The notes under the pieces: model-generated
What the model saw: only the letters and a program-made list of their open reading frames with translations
What the model was told of the DNA's origin: nothing
Database searches by the model: none
In this document: piece after piece, positions 7,461-15,979 of the stretch
Layout: every line of letters starts with the position of its first letter
Numbering within the stretch: the first letter of the stretch is position 1
DNA from: Enterococcus xiangfangensis
GTDB taxonomy: Bacteria > Bacillota > Bacilli > Lactobacillales > Enterococcaceae
Assembly: GCF_005405365.1 (NCBI RefSeq)
Contig: NZ_BJDX01000003.1
Span: 300,278 to 364,277 of the forward strand
Reading direction: 5' to 3'
Length of the DNA: 64,000 bases
Made by a program: the position numbers and the translations under genes

Positions 7461-9206
7461 ATGGAACGAATTAAAGCTCTGTTGTCAGAAAAATTTGGTT
7501 ATACGCAATTTAGAAATGGGCAAGAGGCGATTATTCAAAAGGTATTACAACAACAGAATGTTTTAGGGATAATGCCAACAGGTGGAGGAAAGTCGATTTG
7601 TTACCAATTGCCGGCGCTTGTTTTAGAAGGTTTGACTTTAGTCATCTCTCCATTGATTTCCTTAATGAAAGATCAAGTCGATAGTTTGAATGAAGTGGGT
7701 ATTCCAGCAGCTTTTATAAACAGTACATTATCTAATTTAGAAATGAATGAACGGGTCAGAAAAGCAGCTCGTGGTGAAATCAAATTGCTGTACGTTGCAC
7801 CAGAGCGACTAGAATCTGCGGATTTTCGCGAACTGCTACGTTACGTCCCCATCGAACTTTTAGCAGTCGATGAAGCACATTGTATTTCTCAATGGGGACA
7901 TGACTTTCGTCCTAGCTATTTACGATTAGCTGAAACCATTCAAAATTTTGATCAGCAACCGACCATCATTGCTTTGACAGCTACAGCAACACCGCAAGTA
8001 GCAGACGATATTTCTAATTTGCTGCACATTCCCAAAGAAAATGAAATCAAAACCGGATTTGCCCGAGAAAATTTGGCTTTTCAAGTGGTTAAGGAACAAA
8101 AGGATTTATATCTATTGGAATATTTGAAGCTAAATAAGGGGCAATCTGGAATTATCTATGCTTCTACTCGTAAAGAAGTTGAACGCTTATATCATCTATT
8201 AAAGCACCATAATTTCGCTGTGGGCAGATACCATGGCGGATTAAATGATCAGGAACGGTTACAAAATCAAGAGGATTTCTTATTTGATCGCAGTGAAGTA
8301 ATGGTTGCTACCAACGCATTTGGCATGGGAATCAATAAAAGCAATGTTCGTTTTGTTATTCATGCGCAGATACCGGGAAATTTGGAGTCTTACTATCAAG
8401 AAGCAGGACGAGCGGGTCGAGACGGATTGCCTAGTGAAGCAGTCTTGTTATACGCGCCGCAAGACCTGCAGGTGCAGAAATTTTTTATTGAACAGTCTCA
8501 ATCAGAGACCGCTTATCAACAAAATGAATACACAAAACTGCGGGAAATGAACCAGTATGCTCATACTCAAATGTGTTTGCAGCGTTTCATCTTGAAATAC
8601 TTTGGAGAAGATCAGCCGGATTGCGGAAAATGCAGCAATTGTTTAGATGAAAGAGAGCAAGTGAATATCACGACAGATACGCAAAAAGTTTTATCCTGTG
8701 TCAAACGTATGGGAGAGAAATTCGGTAAGGCATTAGTGGCAAAAGTATTGACGGGATCAAATGATCAAAAAATCAAACAATGGCATTTTGAGCAGTTGCC
8801 GACCTATGGACTAATGAAGGAGTATTCGCAAAAAGAAGTTTCTAGCCTAATTGATTACTTGACTGCGGAGCACTATTTAGTACCATCAGAAGGGCAATAT
8901 CCTTTATTGTCAGTTTCCGAACAAGGGGTTTCAGTTCTTTTAGGCAAGCAAGAAGTCTATCGCAAGCAGGCACCGGTAAAAAAAATTGTCGCAGATGACG
9001 AGCTTTTTGAAAAGATGCGCAGCTTGCGTTCACAACTCGCACAAGAAAAAAATCTGCCGCCATATGTGATTTTTTCTGATAAGACGTTGACCGAGTTGGC
9101 TGAAAAGCAGCCGCAAACATCGTTAGAATTCTTACAGATCAAAGGTGTTGGAAAGAGCAAGCTCGATAATTACGGCGAGCAATTTTTAGCACTTTTAAAA
9201 AAGTAA
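7461..9206 (+). CDS. recQ: ATP-dependent DNA helicase RecQ
   Basis: A 581-residue superfamily-2 3'-5' DNA helicase. The Walker A PTGGGKS follows the RecQ motif-0 region (FGYTQFRNGQ), the Walker B is DEAH, and the RecQ-specific aromatic loop SQWGHDFRPSY is present. The C-terminal part has the zinc-binding cysteines (CLQRF...CGKCSNC), a winged-helix region and an HRDC-like end, as in full-length RecQ. It acts in recombination and restart of stalled forks. RBS GAAAGGG precedes ATG 7461. It is monocistronic, with a terminator at 9293. Some Firmicutes have a second RecQ paralogue; this is a domain-complete copy. Confidence 0.93.
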   Translation: MERIKALLSEKFGYTQFRNGQEAIIQKVLQQQNVLGIMPTGGGKSICYQLPALVLEGLTLVISPLISLMKDQVDSLNEVGIPAAFINSTLSNLEMNERVRKAARGEIKLLYVAPERLESADFRELLRYVPIELLAVDEAHCISQWGHDFRPSYLRLAETIQNFDQQPTIIALTATATPQVADDISNLLHIPKENEIKTGFARENLAFQVVKEQKDLYLLEYLKLNKGQSGIIYASTRKEVERLYHLLKHHNFAVGRYHGGLNDQERLQNQEDFLFDRSEVMVATNAFGMGINKSNVRFVIHAQIPGNLESYYQEAGRAGRDGLPSEAVLLYAPQDLQVQKFFIEQSQSETAYQQNEYTKLREMNQYAHTQMCLQRFILKYFGEDQPDCGKCSNCLDEREQVNITTDTQKVLSCVKRMGEKFGKALVAKVLTGSNDQKIKQWHFEQLPTYGLMKEYSQKEVSSLIDYLTAEHYLVPSEGQYPLLSVSEQGVSVLLGKQEVYRKQAPVKKIVADDELFEKMRSLRSQLAQEKNLPPYVIFSDKTLTELAEKQPQTSLEFLQIKGVGKSKLDNYGEQFLALLKK

Positions 9207-9292
9207 GAATCTAAATTAGATAGATAAAAATACATGCTAGTTATTTTGGTGCGTTGTCAATGATAACAGTAAAGAGAAATTTTTGAATTTAG

Positions 9293-9325
9293 AGATCAAG
9301 AGGACTTTTTTCTCTTGGTCTTTTT
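9293..9325 (+). terminator. Rho-independent terminator after recQ
   Basis: AGATCAAGAG and CTCTTGGTCT form a ten-base-pair stem around a nine-base loop, followed by T5. Confidence 0.85.
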
Positions 9326-9460
9326 AGTTTAAGATCAATGTACGTTTGTGCCGAATCTGGCTACACAATTTAAAGTTATAAAAGCTATGACAAATGTCAA
9401 ACCACTAGTTAATGCAAATTAATATGGGGAGGCAGATGTTAAGAGAAATTTGCTATTTCA

Positions 9461-9487
9461 TAAAAAAACAGCAAATTTCTTTGCTGT
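9461..9487 (-). terminator. Terminator of the minus-strand immunity-like gene
   Basis: On the minus strand ACAGCAAA, loop GAAA, TTTGCTGT, then seven T. The region between this and the recQ terminator (9326-9460) holds no recognisable feature. Confidence 0.85.
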
Positions 9488-9510
9488 CGTGAAAAAAATA
9501 AATATATCAA

Positions 9511-9810
9511 TTAAAACCATAATGGGAACATTATCGAACTCATTGCTACGCCCTTGTAAGTTTCTGCGTCACTTTTTAATTTGTAGTATAACTCTATCAT
9601 TGCATCAGGAAATTGTTCCTTATTGCTAAGATAATAGAAAGAGATGGCATTGCAAAGTTTGGTATACACCAATTTTACATTGCTTGTTTTATCCAGTTCT
9701 TGGGCCGCTTCAAGAATGATAGTTTGTAACTCTGGGATTCGGGAGACTTCTTCATCTGAGTATGTAGAACTCAATTGTTCCATCAGCGTTTTTAATTTAT
9801 CTTCCGACAT
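9511..9810 (-). CDS. Putative class II bacteriocin immunity protein
   Basis: A 99-residue, mostly helical soluble protein. Size, helix spacing and the segment LCNAISFYYLSNKEQFPDAM resemble the EntA-type immunity family, four-helix-bundle proteins that protect the cell against pediocin-like bacteriocins acting on the mannose PTS. RBS GAGGTACTTAG precedes ATG 9810, and a dedicated terminator follows. No bacteriocin precursor, transporter or double-glycine leader is visible nearby, so it would be an orphan immunity gene. The family call rests on pattern similarity only. Confidence 0.5.
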   Translation of the reverse strand: MSEDKLKTLMEQLSSTYSDEEVSRIPELQTIILEAAQELDKTSNVKLVYTKLCNAISFYYLSNKEQFPDAMIELYYKLKSDAETYKGVAMSSIMFPLWF

Positions 9811-9936
9811 CTAAGTACCTCCTTTGAATAAGGGGAACACTTGAATTTTATAGAACAAAGTGAAAACAGGAACGTTATAAAACGATAGATTATATCGAGT
9901 AACGGATATAAATCATGGCTGGGTACTATTACAGAA

Positions 9937-10368
9937 TTATTGATTCCAGTTCATCAGATATTCAAGTTCGTTCGTTTCATTGTCGAGTCTTTCTTGCAGT
10001 ATTTTAAAACCATTCATTTGGTAAAAATGAATTGCTTGTTTATTTTTCTTGAATACACTCAAGGTTAGCCTATTATTTTTTGATTTAGCTTCATTCAATA
10101 ATTTAGTACCAACGCCTAATGAACGGAAGGCTTTAAGAACAAATATTCCGGCAATATAATCATCAACAAGGCCTAAAAAACCAACAATCTCGTCCTCATA
10201 CGAGTATGTATAAATTATGGTATTTGAAAGGCCTTCTCTGACAGAATTATAGTTTTTAATCCAATATTCTGAGGGAATGAAATCATGCGTATCCAAATTA
10301 CTTTGTAGCCAAATTTTTGAAATAACATTTAGTTCAAAATCAGTTAGGTTTTCAATAATTTTAATCAT
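9937..10368 (-). CDS. GNAT-family N-acetyltransferase
   Basis: A 143-residue GCN5-related acetyltransferase. The start is set at ATG 10368 (MIKIIEN) because AAGGAAAA lies just upstream; a longer in-frame start at 10416 has no RBS. The N-terminal IWLQSNLDTHDFIPSEYW pattern is characteristic of YjaB-like GNAT proteins. The acetyl-CoA loop appears as SLGVGTKLLNEA, followed by the C-terminal FYQMNGFK motif. It transfers an acetyl group from acetyl-CoA to an unknown amine. It is a single gene in the accessory stretch between recQ and the WxL locus. Confidence 0.8.
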   Translation of the reverse strand: MIKIIENLTDFELNVISKIWLQSNLDTHDFIPSEYWIKNYNSVREGLSNTIIYTYSYEDEIVGFLGLVDDYIAGIFVLKAFRSLGVGTKLLNEAKSKNNRLTLSVFKKNKQAIHFYQMNGFKILQERLDNETNELEYLMNWNQ

Positions 10369-10493
10369 AATATTTTCCTTTTTAGGCCAGCTTACCATAA
10401 TAAAAAAATTCCGCAAATGGAGGATCTAAAGGCAGTTGTTTTCAAAAAAAGTGAAGTCCGCTAACGGAAAAATATTAAAAAGAAGGGATAAAA

Positions 10494-10865
10494 ATGATCT
10501 TTGATCAGAAAGAAAATTTTGTGTTTACAGGTACATATCAGGAATTTATCGAACAATTAAAAGAGAATCATTTTTGGAAAAGCGAGGCTGAGTTTGAGGA
10601 ATATCTGCTAAAAAATCGTTTCAGAAATGAAAATACGTTTAAAACACATTACGCAAATTTTGCAAATCAAATAATCGATTACGGTGAAGAACAACCTGAT
10701 TTTCCAGATCGGACAGTATTCGTTGTCGAAACAGAAGGCTATACACAAGGAGAAATAAATGCAGCATTTGGTAAAGCGTTAAAAGAATTAGCGGAACAAC
10801 GAGCACGAAGCAGAGAAAACAAAGGATTTTCATTGAACAAATTAAAGTGGGAGGAATTAGAATAG
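10494..10865 (+). CDS. Hypothetical protein, 123 residues
   Basis: A soluble, acidic, helix-rich protein with no signal peptide, membrane segment or motif that I recognise. A good RBS (AGAAGGGATAAAA) precedes ATG 10494, and codon use looks normal for the window, so it is probably real. The C-terminus is rich in Glu, Lys and Arg (residues 90-123) and likely helical. It stands alone between the divergent GNAT gene and a probable gene remnant. No function is proposed. Confidence 0.6.
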   Translation: MIFDQKENFVFTGTYQEFIEQLKENHFWKSEAEFEEYLLKNRFRNENTFKTHYANFANQIIDYGEEQPDFPDRTVFVVETEGYTQGEINAAFGKALKELAEQRARSRENKGFSLNKLKWEELE

Positions 10866-10887
10866 GTAGGCTTTTCTCAATATTTTA

Positions 10888-11092
10888 ATGATAGTTTACT
10901 TTGCTGTCCAAGTAATTGGCGGCTTTTTTGTTGTCAAATCAATTCGTAGACTATGGGATTAAGAATTATAGCAATGAACTTCAGTCAGAAGTAAAAAACA
11001 CAACAGAATCATTATTAAACTTAAGTACCATTCATGCGGCTTTGAATGGCTTTGTTGAACTATTTATAACGACAACGATGGTCAAAAAATAG
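10888..11092 (+). other. Possible gene remnant in the gap before the WxL cluster
   Basis: Two short overlapping frames look protein-like but are broken. One is ATG 10888 to a stop at 10962 (VIGGFFVVKSIRR, hydrophobic). The other is a second frame, 10916-11092, encoding ~58 residues ending ALNGFVELFITTTMVKK. Neither has a convincing RBS. They may be the end of a decayed membrane-protein gene joined by a frameshift. Family unknown. Confidence 0.2.
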
Positions 11093-11198
11093 CTAAATAA
11101 CTGGTTGTGACGGGAAGATTATGTCGTGTTTTTCATTTAGGATCAAAAACTCATATCAATTGACGAAAATATGATGATTTTTTGATAGCCTTTACATT

Positions 11199-11204
11199 TA
11201 TAAT
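11199..11204 (+). promoter_or_regulatory. -10 box of the WxL cluster promoter (poor -35)
   Basis: A perfect TATAAT lies 30 bases before the first WxL gene, but the hexamer 17 bases further up is only a T-rich ATTTTT. A good -10 with a poor -35 is typical of activator-dependent promoters. The Mga-like regulator downstream is the obvious candidate activator; that is inference. Confidence 0.4.
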
Positions 11205-11233
11205 GAGTCCACAAGAGTAAAGGAGAGATTACT

Positions 11234-11887
11234 ATGAAAAACAAAATTATTGGCGCAATGTTATTTTCAACAGTTTTACTTAGCACTTTGGCAGCAACAC
11301 CAGTTTTTGCGGCAGATGCCCCTCAACCAGCAACTTCAAAAGGAACAGTTAGTTTTACTGAAGCTACTGGACCCGTTGATCCCGTTGATCCAACGCAACC
11401 TGGTACTGGGAATACAGGACCATTGACGATCGATACAGTTCCTGATTTTGCATTTGGCGAACACGAAGTTACTGGATCATCACAAAAATATACATCAACA
11501 AATACGGGAGCACCTTATTTGCAAGTTTCTGACCGCCGCGGGGTAGGCGTAGACGGACAAGCTCAAGGCTGGGTCGTAGACGTTTCGATGTCCGAATTCT
11601 CAGATGGTACGACAACACTTCCTGGAACGGAACTTTCGATTGGTACAGGACTTGTTGATGCTCCGGATACAAACACGAATAAAGGAGCATTACCTACAGC
11701 TAGTGCAGTTAATCTAACACCTACAACAGCAGCTACTACAATTCTTACTGCTGATAAAGGCAAAGGTCTTGGAACTTGGATGGAAGCGTTCGATTCAGCA
11801 AGTGTGAACTTAACAGTACCTCAACAAGCAAAAGGTGCATTTGAATCAACACTAACTTGGACAATCAGTGCAGCTCCAGTTGAATAA
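11234..11887 (+). CDS. WxL-domain cell-surface protein (CscB-like)
   Basis: A 217-residue secreted protein with a signal peptide ending near ATPVFAADA (cleavage about residue 27). A Pro/Thr-rich linker (DPVDPTQPG) leads into a WxL domain with the two tryptophan motifs, GWVVDVS near residue 114 and LTWTIS near the C-terminus. WxL domains bind peptidoglycan non-covalently and anchor surface complexes. RBS AAAGGAGAG precedes ATG 11234. First gene of a csc-type cluster; a terminator-like hairpin directly after it should make it the most abundant transcript. Confidence 0.88.
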   Translation: MKNKIIGAMLFSTVLLSTLAATPVFAADAPQPATSKGTVSFTEATGPVDPVDPTQPGTGNTGPLTIDTVPDFAFGEHEVTGSSQKYTSTNTGAPYLQVSDRRGVGVDGQAQGWVVDVSMSEFSDGTTTLPGTELSIGTGLVDAPDTNTNKGALPTASAVNLTPTTAATTILTADKGKGLGTWMEAFDSASVNLTVPQQAKGAFESTLTWTISAAPVE

Positions 11888-11901
11888 AAAATAAATTTAA
11901 G

Positions 11902-11924
11902 GGGAGCGATTTTGCTCCCTTTTT
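11902..11924 (+). terminator. Intra-cluster terminator/attenuator after the first WxL gene
   Basis: GGGAGC, loop GATTTT, GCTCCC and T5. It lies between the small WxL gene and the DUF916 gene and should give partial termination. Confidence 0.8.
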
Positions 11925-11943
11925 GAAAGGATAGTGGTCAATA

Positions 11944-12978
11944 GTGAATCAAAGAAAACGATTGCTTTTTGTATTTTTTACCGTTTTAGGGATGTTTTTT
12001 AGTTTTCCAATGATCAGTCACGCCGCCGATGCTTCGGGAGATTTTGGTGTGAAACCAGTTTTTCCAGAGAATCAACTAGACAAAGCAATCGGTTATTTTG
12101 ATTTGTTAGTGACTCCTGAACAAGAGCAGACGTTGGAAGTGACCCTCACAAATTCTGCTGATAAGGAAAGAGCATTTGAAGTTTCTATCAATCCAGCGGT
12201 GACCAGTGATGGTGGAACGATTGATTATGGGCAAGAGAAGCCGCGTTTAGATGAAAGTTTGCCGTTTGACGTACGGGAAGTGCTGACGATTGAAAAGAAG
12301 GAATATACGGTCGCTGTTAAATCAGAGATAACGATTCCGATCAAAGCAAAAATTCCAGCTGAAGCATTTACTGGTCGTGTTCTTGCGGGAATTCATGTCA
12401 CTCCTAAAGAGGAAGAGGGAAAGAATTCTTCTAAAAAAGATGGCGTCCAAATAAAAAATCGAATCGCATATAATCTTGCGGTAGTTTTACAAGAAAGCCA
12501 AGACGCAGTCACACCGGATTTGAAGCTTTTGTCAGGCGATGTAGTTGCCGTGAATGCCAGTCCGACTGTTCAATTGTTTTTTCAAAATCCAAAACCGACG
12601 ATCATCAATAAGCTAATTTTTACAAGCAAAATTTATTATGAAGATCAATTATACATTGAAAACACTTCGAATGAATTTTTAGTAGCTCCTAGTTCAAATT
12701 TTCATTTAAATCTTGATTTAGATGGAGGACGCGCAAAAGCTGGGAACTATCGAGCAGAGATTGTTGCAAAATCGGGTGAGGATTACGAATGGCATTTTAC
12801 CCAAAAATTCACGATTAAAGAAGAAGAAGCTAAAAAAGTCAACGAAAATTCTATTTTTGCCGTTGAAGAAAAGAGCTTCCCTTGGATCTACATTATTCTC
12901 GCTGTGATTGCACTGCTGTTGCTTATTATTTTAATTGTCTATTTGAAACGTCGCAAAAAGGATGAGGAACCAAAGTAA
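11944..12978 (+). CDS. DUF916/DUF3324 WxL-interacting membrane protein (CscA-like)
   Basis: A 344-residue protein with an N-terminal signal peptide (ending around SHAADA), two consecutive immunoglobulin-like regions corresponding to DUF916 (about 30-165) and DUF3324 (about 170-295), a C-terminal membrane helix (about 312-334) and a positive cytoplasmic tail (KRRKKDEE). In enterococci such WxL-interacting proteins bind both WxL proteins and peptidoglycan. A GTG start at 11944 is used; the AAGGA site is rather far upstream (~13 bases). Typical partner of the adjacent WxL and LPXTG genes. Confidence 0.88.
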   Translation: MNQRKRLLFVFFTVLGMFFSFPMISHAADASGDFGVKPVFPENQLDKAIGYFDLLVTPEQEQTLEVTLTNSADKERAFEVSINPAVTSDGGTIDYGQEKPRLDESLPFDVREVLTIEKKEYTVAVKSEITIPIKAKIPAEAFTGRVLAGIHVTPKEEEGKNSSKKDGVQIKNRIAYNLAVVLQESQDAVTPDLKLLSGDVVAVNASPTVQLFFQNPKPTIINKLIFTSKIYYEDQLYIENTSNEFLVAPSSNFHLNLDLDGGRAKAGNYRAEIVAKSGEDYEWHFTQKFTIKEEEAKKVNENSIFAVEEKSFPWIYIILAVIALLLLIILIVYLKRRKKDEEPK

Positions 12979-12993
12979 AATGAGGTGATTTTG

Positions 12994-13335
12994 TTGAAAA
13001 AACTATTGTTAAAAGGAGGATTAATCGTAAGCCTGCTGCTTGTTGGAGGGCAGCAGGTCCATGCCGTAGAAGAGACAAGTAGTCAGGCAACCATCACATT
13101 TTATGATCCCAGCCCAGTTCCCAAACCAGTTATATCGATAAATGATGAGACCGCAGGTAAAGTGAATAGTCAGCCAGTAATAACCAGCAAAAACAAAAGA
13201 CTTCCCCAAACCAATGATAAACCGCTGAATTATTTAGTTTCATTTATTGGCGGCGAATTGATTTTACTTAGTCTAGCTATTTTGTGGAAACGACGGAAGG
13301 AGGAGGAAGATGATGAACAAAAAAATAGTAACTGA
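12994..13335 (+). CDS. Small LPXTG-anchored surface protein (CscD-like)
   Basis: A ~113-residue sortase substrate: signal peptide (about 1-25), a short Pro/Ser-rich mature segment, then LPQTN (an LPXTG variant), a hydrophobic helix and the tail KRRKEEEDDE. The start is placed at TTG 12994 because AGGTG sits six bases upstream; an upstream in-frame GTG at 12985 overlaps that RBS. Small LPXTG proteins are the usual fourth component of csc clusters. The end overlaps the next gene by 26 bases. Confidence 0.8.
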   Translation: MKKLLLKGGLIVSLLLVGGQQVHAVEETSSQATITFYDPSPVPKPVISINDETAGKVNSQPVITSKNKRLPQTNDKPLNYLVSFIGGELILLSLAILWKRRKEEEDDEQKNSN

Positions 13336-15802
13336 TCTTCTTTCCCTTTTTCTTTTGTCCGTGATTCTAACTGTGGGAATTTTTGGACTATCCAAACCAG
13401 TAAATGCGGTTGGGGTAACACCGCCAACTATTGCATATGATCCAGATACTTATGAAAATATCACACCGACAAATGGAACAAACTCCAATATTTTTGGGCA
13501 ACCAAAGATTGATGGCGGCAAGGTCGTTCAATTGACTGGAGCCGATCAATTACCCAAATTGAATGTTACCTACACAAACGATAGTTCGAATGATCCTTGG
13601 AAAGGCGGAAAAATCGGGTTTCATTGGGAAAGCCATGTGGAATTGACGAACTATTTAGATGTAATAAATATTCCTGCTCAAGGGTTTGCTTTTGTAGCGA
13701 TCATCAATTTACCTAAACATGTTTCAAGTGAGGATGTTTTAAAGGCAATCGACTGGGACAATGCGTACTTAAAAATTAATGGGTCGAATATTAAACTAAC
13801 GGAAGGTGGTCTAATGTCAGCCGGGAACCATACACTGCGATTTGGTATGGGTTCATGGGACAATGGAAATATTGTAGGTTCAATTTTCAATATCATCACT
13901 CAGCCTGGATTCAATGCTGGGAATATTCCGATTGTTTTTGATATTACCGTCGATGTTGCAAAGATGACTGCAAGCGGCGACAAATATGACACCAGCCCAA
14001 ACAAAGTACTAACAAAAGGCAAACTGCAACCTTCTACTACAAAACTCGCCGATTTTTCTGTAGATTTCTATGATTCGAATAATGTGGTTCAAGATCGGGT
14101 ATGGCCAGGAATTAGTCCAGGTGGACGTTTTTATCCTAAACTAACAAATGGGGCACTGAATCCTACTACATACGCAAAAACATCAACTTTCAAATTACCA
14201 ACATGGAACAGCTATATCTCTCCATGGGATACGACGAATAAGTATAATAGTTTTGCTGATACAACTGAGTACGTTGACAACAACAACCTGAATCTTCCTG
14301 GAACAACCAACAACCGAATCTTGACAATGGGACTCTCAGAAGGAAGTTTTGCCCAGCAACCAACAAATCGTTTTAATCGAGTAGTGAATTTTTTTACTGG
14401 GAAGAATGAAACGACTGGGGCAACATTAGCTCATACACCGACACAAACACTCGGATTGAATCAGCAAACAAATATTTTATATACAGGAAAAGATGCCGGG
14501 GGAACTGCGTTGTCACCTGTCACCTTAAAGGTACTTGAAAAATATGCTGTAGATGGCACAGTCAAACCAACAAACTTGGAACCAGATAGCCAATGGGGAA
14601 AACTACTTACCAGTGCCCCCTATCAAGTGAACGCGGTCTGGCGAGCGAGCGATTTGACAGCAGGGTCCATTCATTACCGGCTGTACAATAAAACAACACA
14701 AAAATTAGTGGGAACTTTTGAAGACAAATTATTTCAAACGATTTTAACGAATAATGGTGGTGATAATTCAGCAACCACAACACTACCGGCACTTGCTTCG
14801 GGTCAATATTATTTTGATTATAAATTGATGGACGATACCCTTTCAAAAGCATATCCAAATCTTGCCTATAAATGGCAGTCAGAACAAACGGGTATCTCGA
14901 ATTTGAAAGCAATTACGGTGGCTGGTTTTCCAACGATTTCTAAAGAAAGTTATTTGAAAAATCTTAGTCGAACGCCAGAGACAGGAAAACCCTTGATTGC
15001 TTTGGCTGGTGATACTGTTCAAGAAACTATTACGTTTACCTTAGATAAAATGGGGGATTCTTTAGCAGATAAAAAAGTAAGCGTTGCGCTTCCGGGAAAT
15101 GTTACTTATGAAAAGGGTAGTTTATCATTGAATGGGACGGTGATTCCTGATGATGGTATTCAAAATGGAATAAGTATACCTGCACAATATTTAACAAAAG
15201 CTGGAGATAAAGTGACGATCACCTACAAATATAAGATAGATACGAATACTGCAACGACAAATGCCATCGATTTGCCGACTAAATCGGCTGTATTATCAGG
15301 AAACATTGCGTTATCTGACGGAACAAAGTTACCATTTACAGAAGTCAAGACAGACGCTAATTTGATCCAGATTCCTAAGCAAGAATTAGCTTTGGTAGAT
15401 GTGCCCGACGATTTTACTTTTGGTAATGATCTTCCAGTGCCAACACAAGCAGTATCTTATAAGGCGAAGGGTGATTTCTCTTTTGATGTAAAAGATACAC
15501 GTTTGCCAAGCACAGATTCTGTATGGCAGCTTTCTGGCAGATTGACTACGCCATTTAGAACTGCAGAAGGTAAAGAATTGAATGCGGGTCTATATTTTAG
15601 TCATAATGGAAATAAGATTCCGATCACTAAAGACAACGCGATGATCTATCAAAATGATGGTGTGAAAAAGGGGGATATTTCGGTTGACTTTCCAAGCAGT
15701 GATGGGCTACTGTTAGAGTTAAGCAATAGCACGTATACTCAGGCAGACACAACTTACCAAGGTGCCGTCACTTGGGAGCTGTCAACCGGTCCAGTGAAGT
15801 AA
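13310..15802 (+). CDS. Large WxL-domain surface protein (CscC-like)
   Basis: An 830-residue secreted protein: signal peptide (about 1-34), a long beta-rich ectodomain beginning TIAYDPDTYENITP, an isopeptide- or DUF11-like adhesin repeat around residues 545-670, and a C-terminal WxL domain with motifs VWQLSG and VTWELS. RBS GGAGGAGGAAG directly precedes ATG 13310; a second ATG follows at once. It probably forms the exposed adhesive part of the complex, with CscA- and CscD-like proteins as anchors. The ligand is unknown. Confidence 0.87.
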   Translation: MMNKKIVTDLLSLFLLSVILTVGIFGLSKPVNAVGVTPPTIAYDPDTYENITPTNGTNSNIFGQPKIDGGKVVQLTGADQLPKLNVTYTNDSSNDPWKGGKIGFHWESHVELTNYLDVINIPAQGFAFVAIINLPKHVSSEDVLKAIDWDNAYLKINGSNIKLTEGGLMSAGNHTLRFGMGSWDNGNIVGSIFNIITQPGFNAGNIPIVFDITVDVAKMTASGDKYDTSPNKVLTKGKLQPSTTKLADFSVDFYDSNNVVQDRVWPGISPGGRFYPKLTNGALNPTTYAKTSTFKLPTWNSYISPWDTTNKYNSFADTTEYVDNNNLNLPGTTNNRILTMGLSEGSFAQQPTNRFNRVVNFFTGKNETTGATLAHTPTQTLGLNQQTNILYTGKDAGGTALSPVTLKVLEKYAVDGTVKPTNLEPDSQWGKLLTSAPYQVNAVWRASDLTAGSIHYRLYNKTTQKLVGTFEDKLFQTILTNNGGDNSATTTLPALASGQYYFDYKLMDDTLSKAYPNLAYKWQSEQTGISNLKAITVAGFPTISKESYLKNLSRTPETGKPLIALAGDTVQETITFTLDKMGDSLADKKVSVALPGNVTYEKGSLSLNGTVIPDDGIQNGISIPAQYLTKAGDKVTITYKYKIDTNTATTNAIDLPTKSAVLSGNIALSDGTKLPFTEVKTDANLIQIPKQELALVDVPDDFTFGNDLPVPTQAVSYKAKGDFSFDVKDTRLPSTDSVWQLSGRLTTPFRTAEGKELNAGLYFSHNGNKIPITKDNAMIYQNDGVKKGDISVDFPSSDGLLLELSNSTYTQADTTYQGAVTWELSTGPVK

Positions 15803-15832
15803 GAAAGCTAATAAGCAGTCATCAAAATGTTG

Positions 15833-15872
15833 ACTTCAACTCAAATACAAACTTTTTGAGTTGAAGTTTTTT
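15833..15872 (+). terminator. Terminator of the WxL cluster
   Basis: ACTTCAACTCAAA pairs with TTTGAGTTGAAGT around a short loop, followed by a T-run. Confidence 0.85.
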
Positions 15873-15979
15873 CTATTGATGAAATAGATAGTACTGCCAA
15901 AATAGTTGAATCAAGCTTTCTGAGCTAGTTTGCCAATATCGGCTGCTAAAAATGAACTGATATTAGGAGGATAATAGAC

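Noticed and set aside
8305..8550. Alternative-frame open reading frame inside recQ
   Set aside because: Fully contained in a well-supported recQ frame, no RBS, and not protein-like in composition.
9441..9487. CRISPR-like or transposon inverted repeat suggested by two AGCAAATTTCT-type copies
   Set aside because: It is explained by a simple minus-strand terminator hairpin; no array or transposase is present.
12985..12993. GTG 12985 as start of the LPXTG protein
   Set aside because: It overlaps the AGGTG ribosome-binding site; TTG 12994 is correctly spaced.
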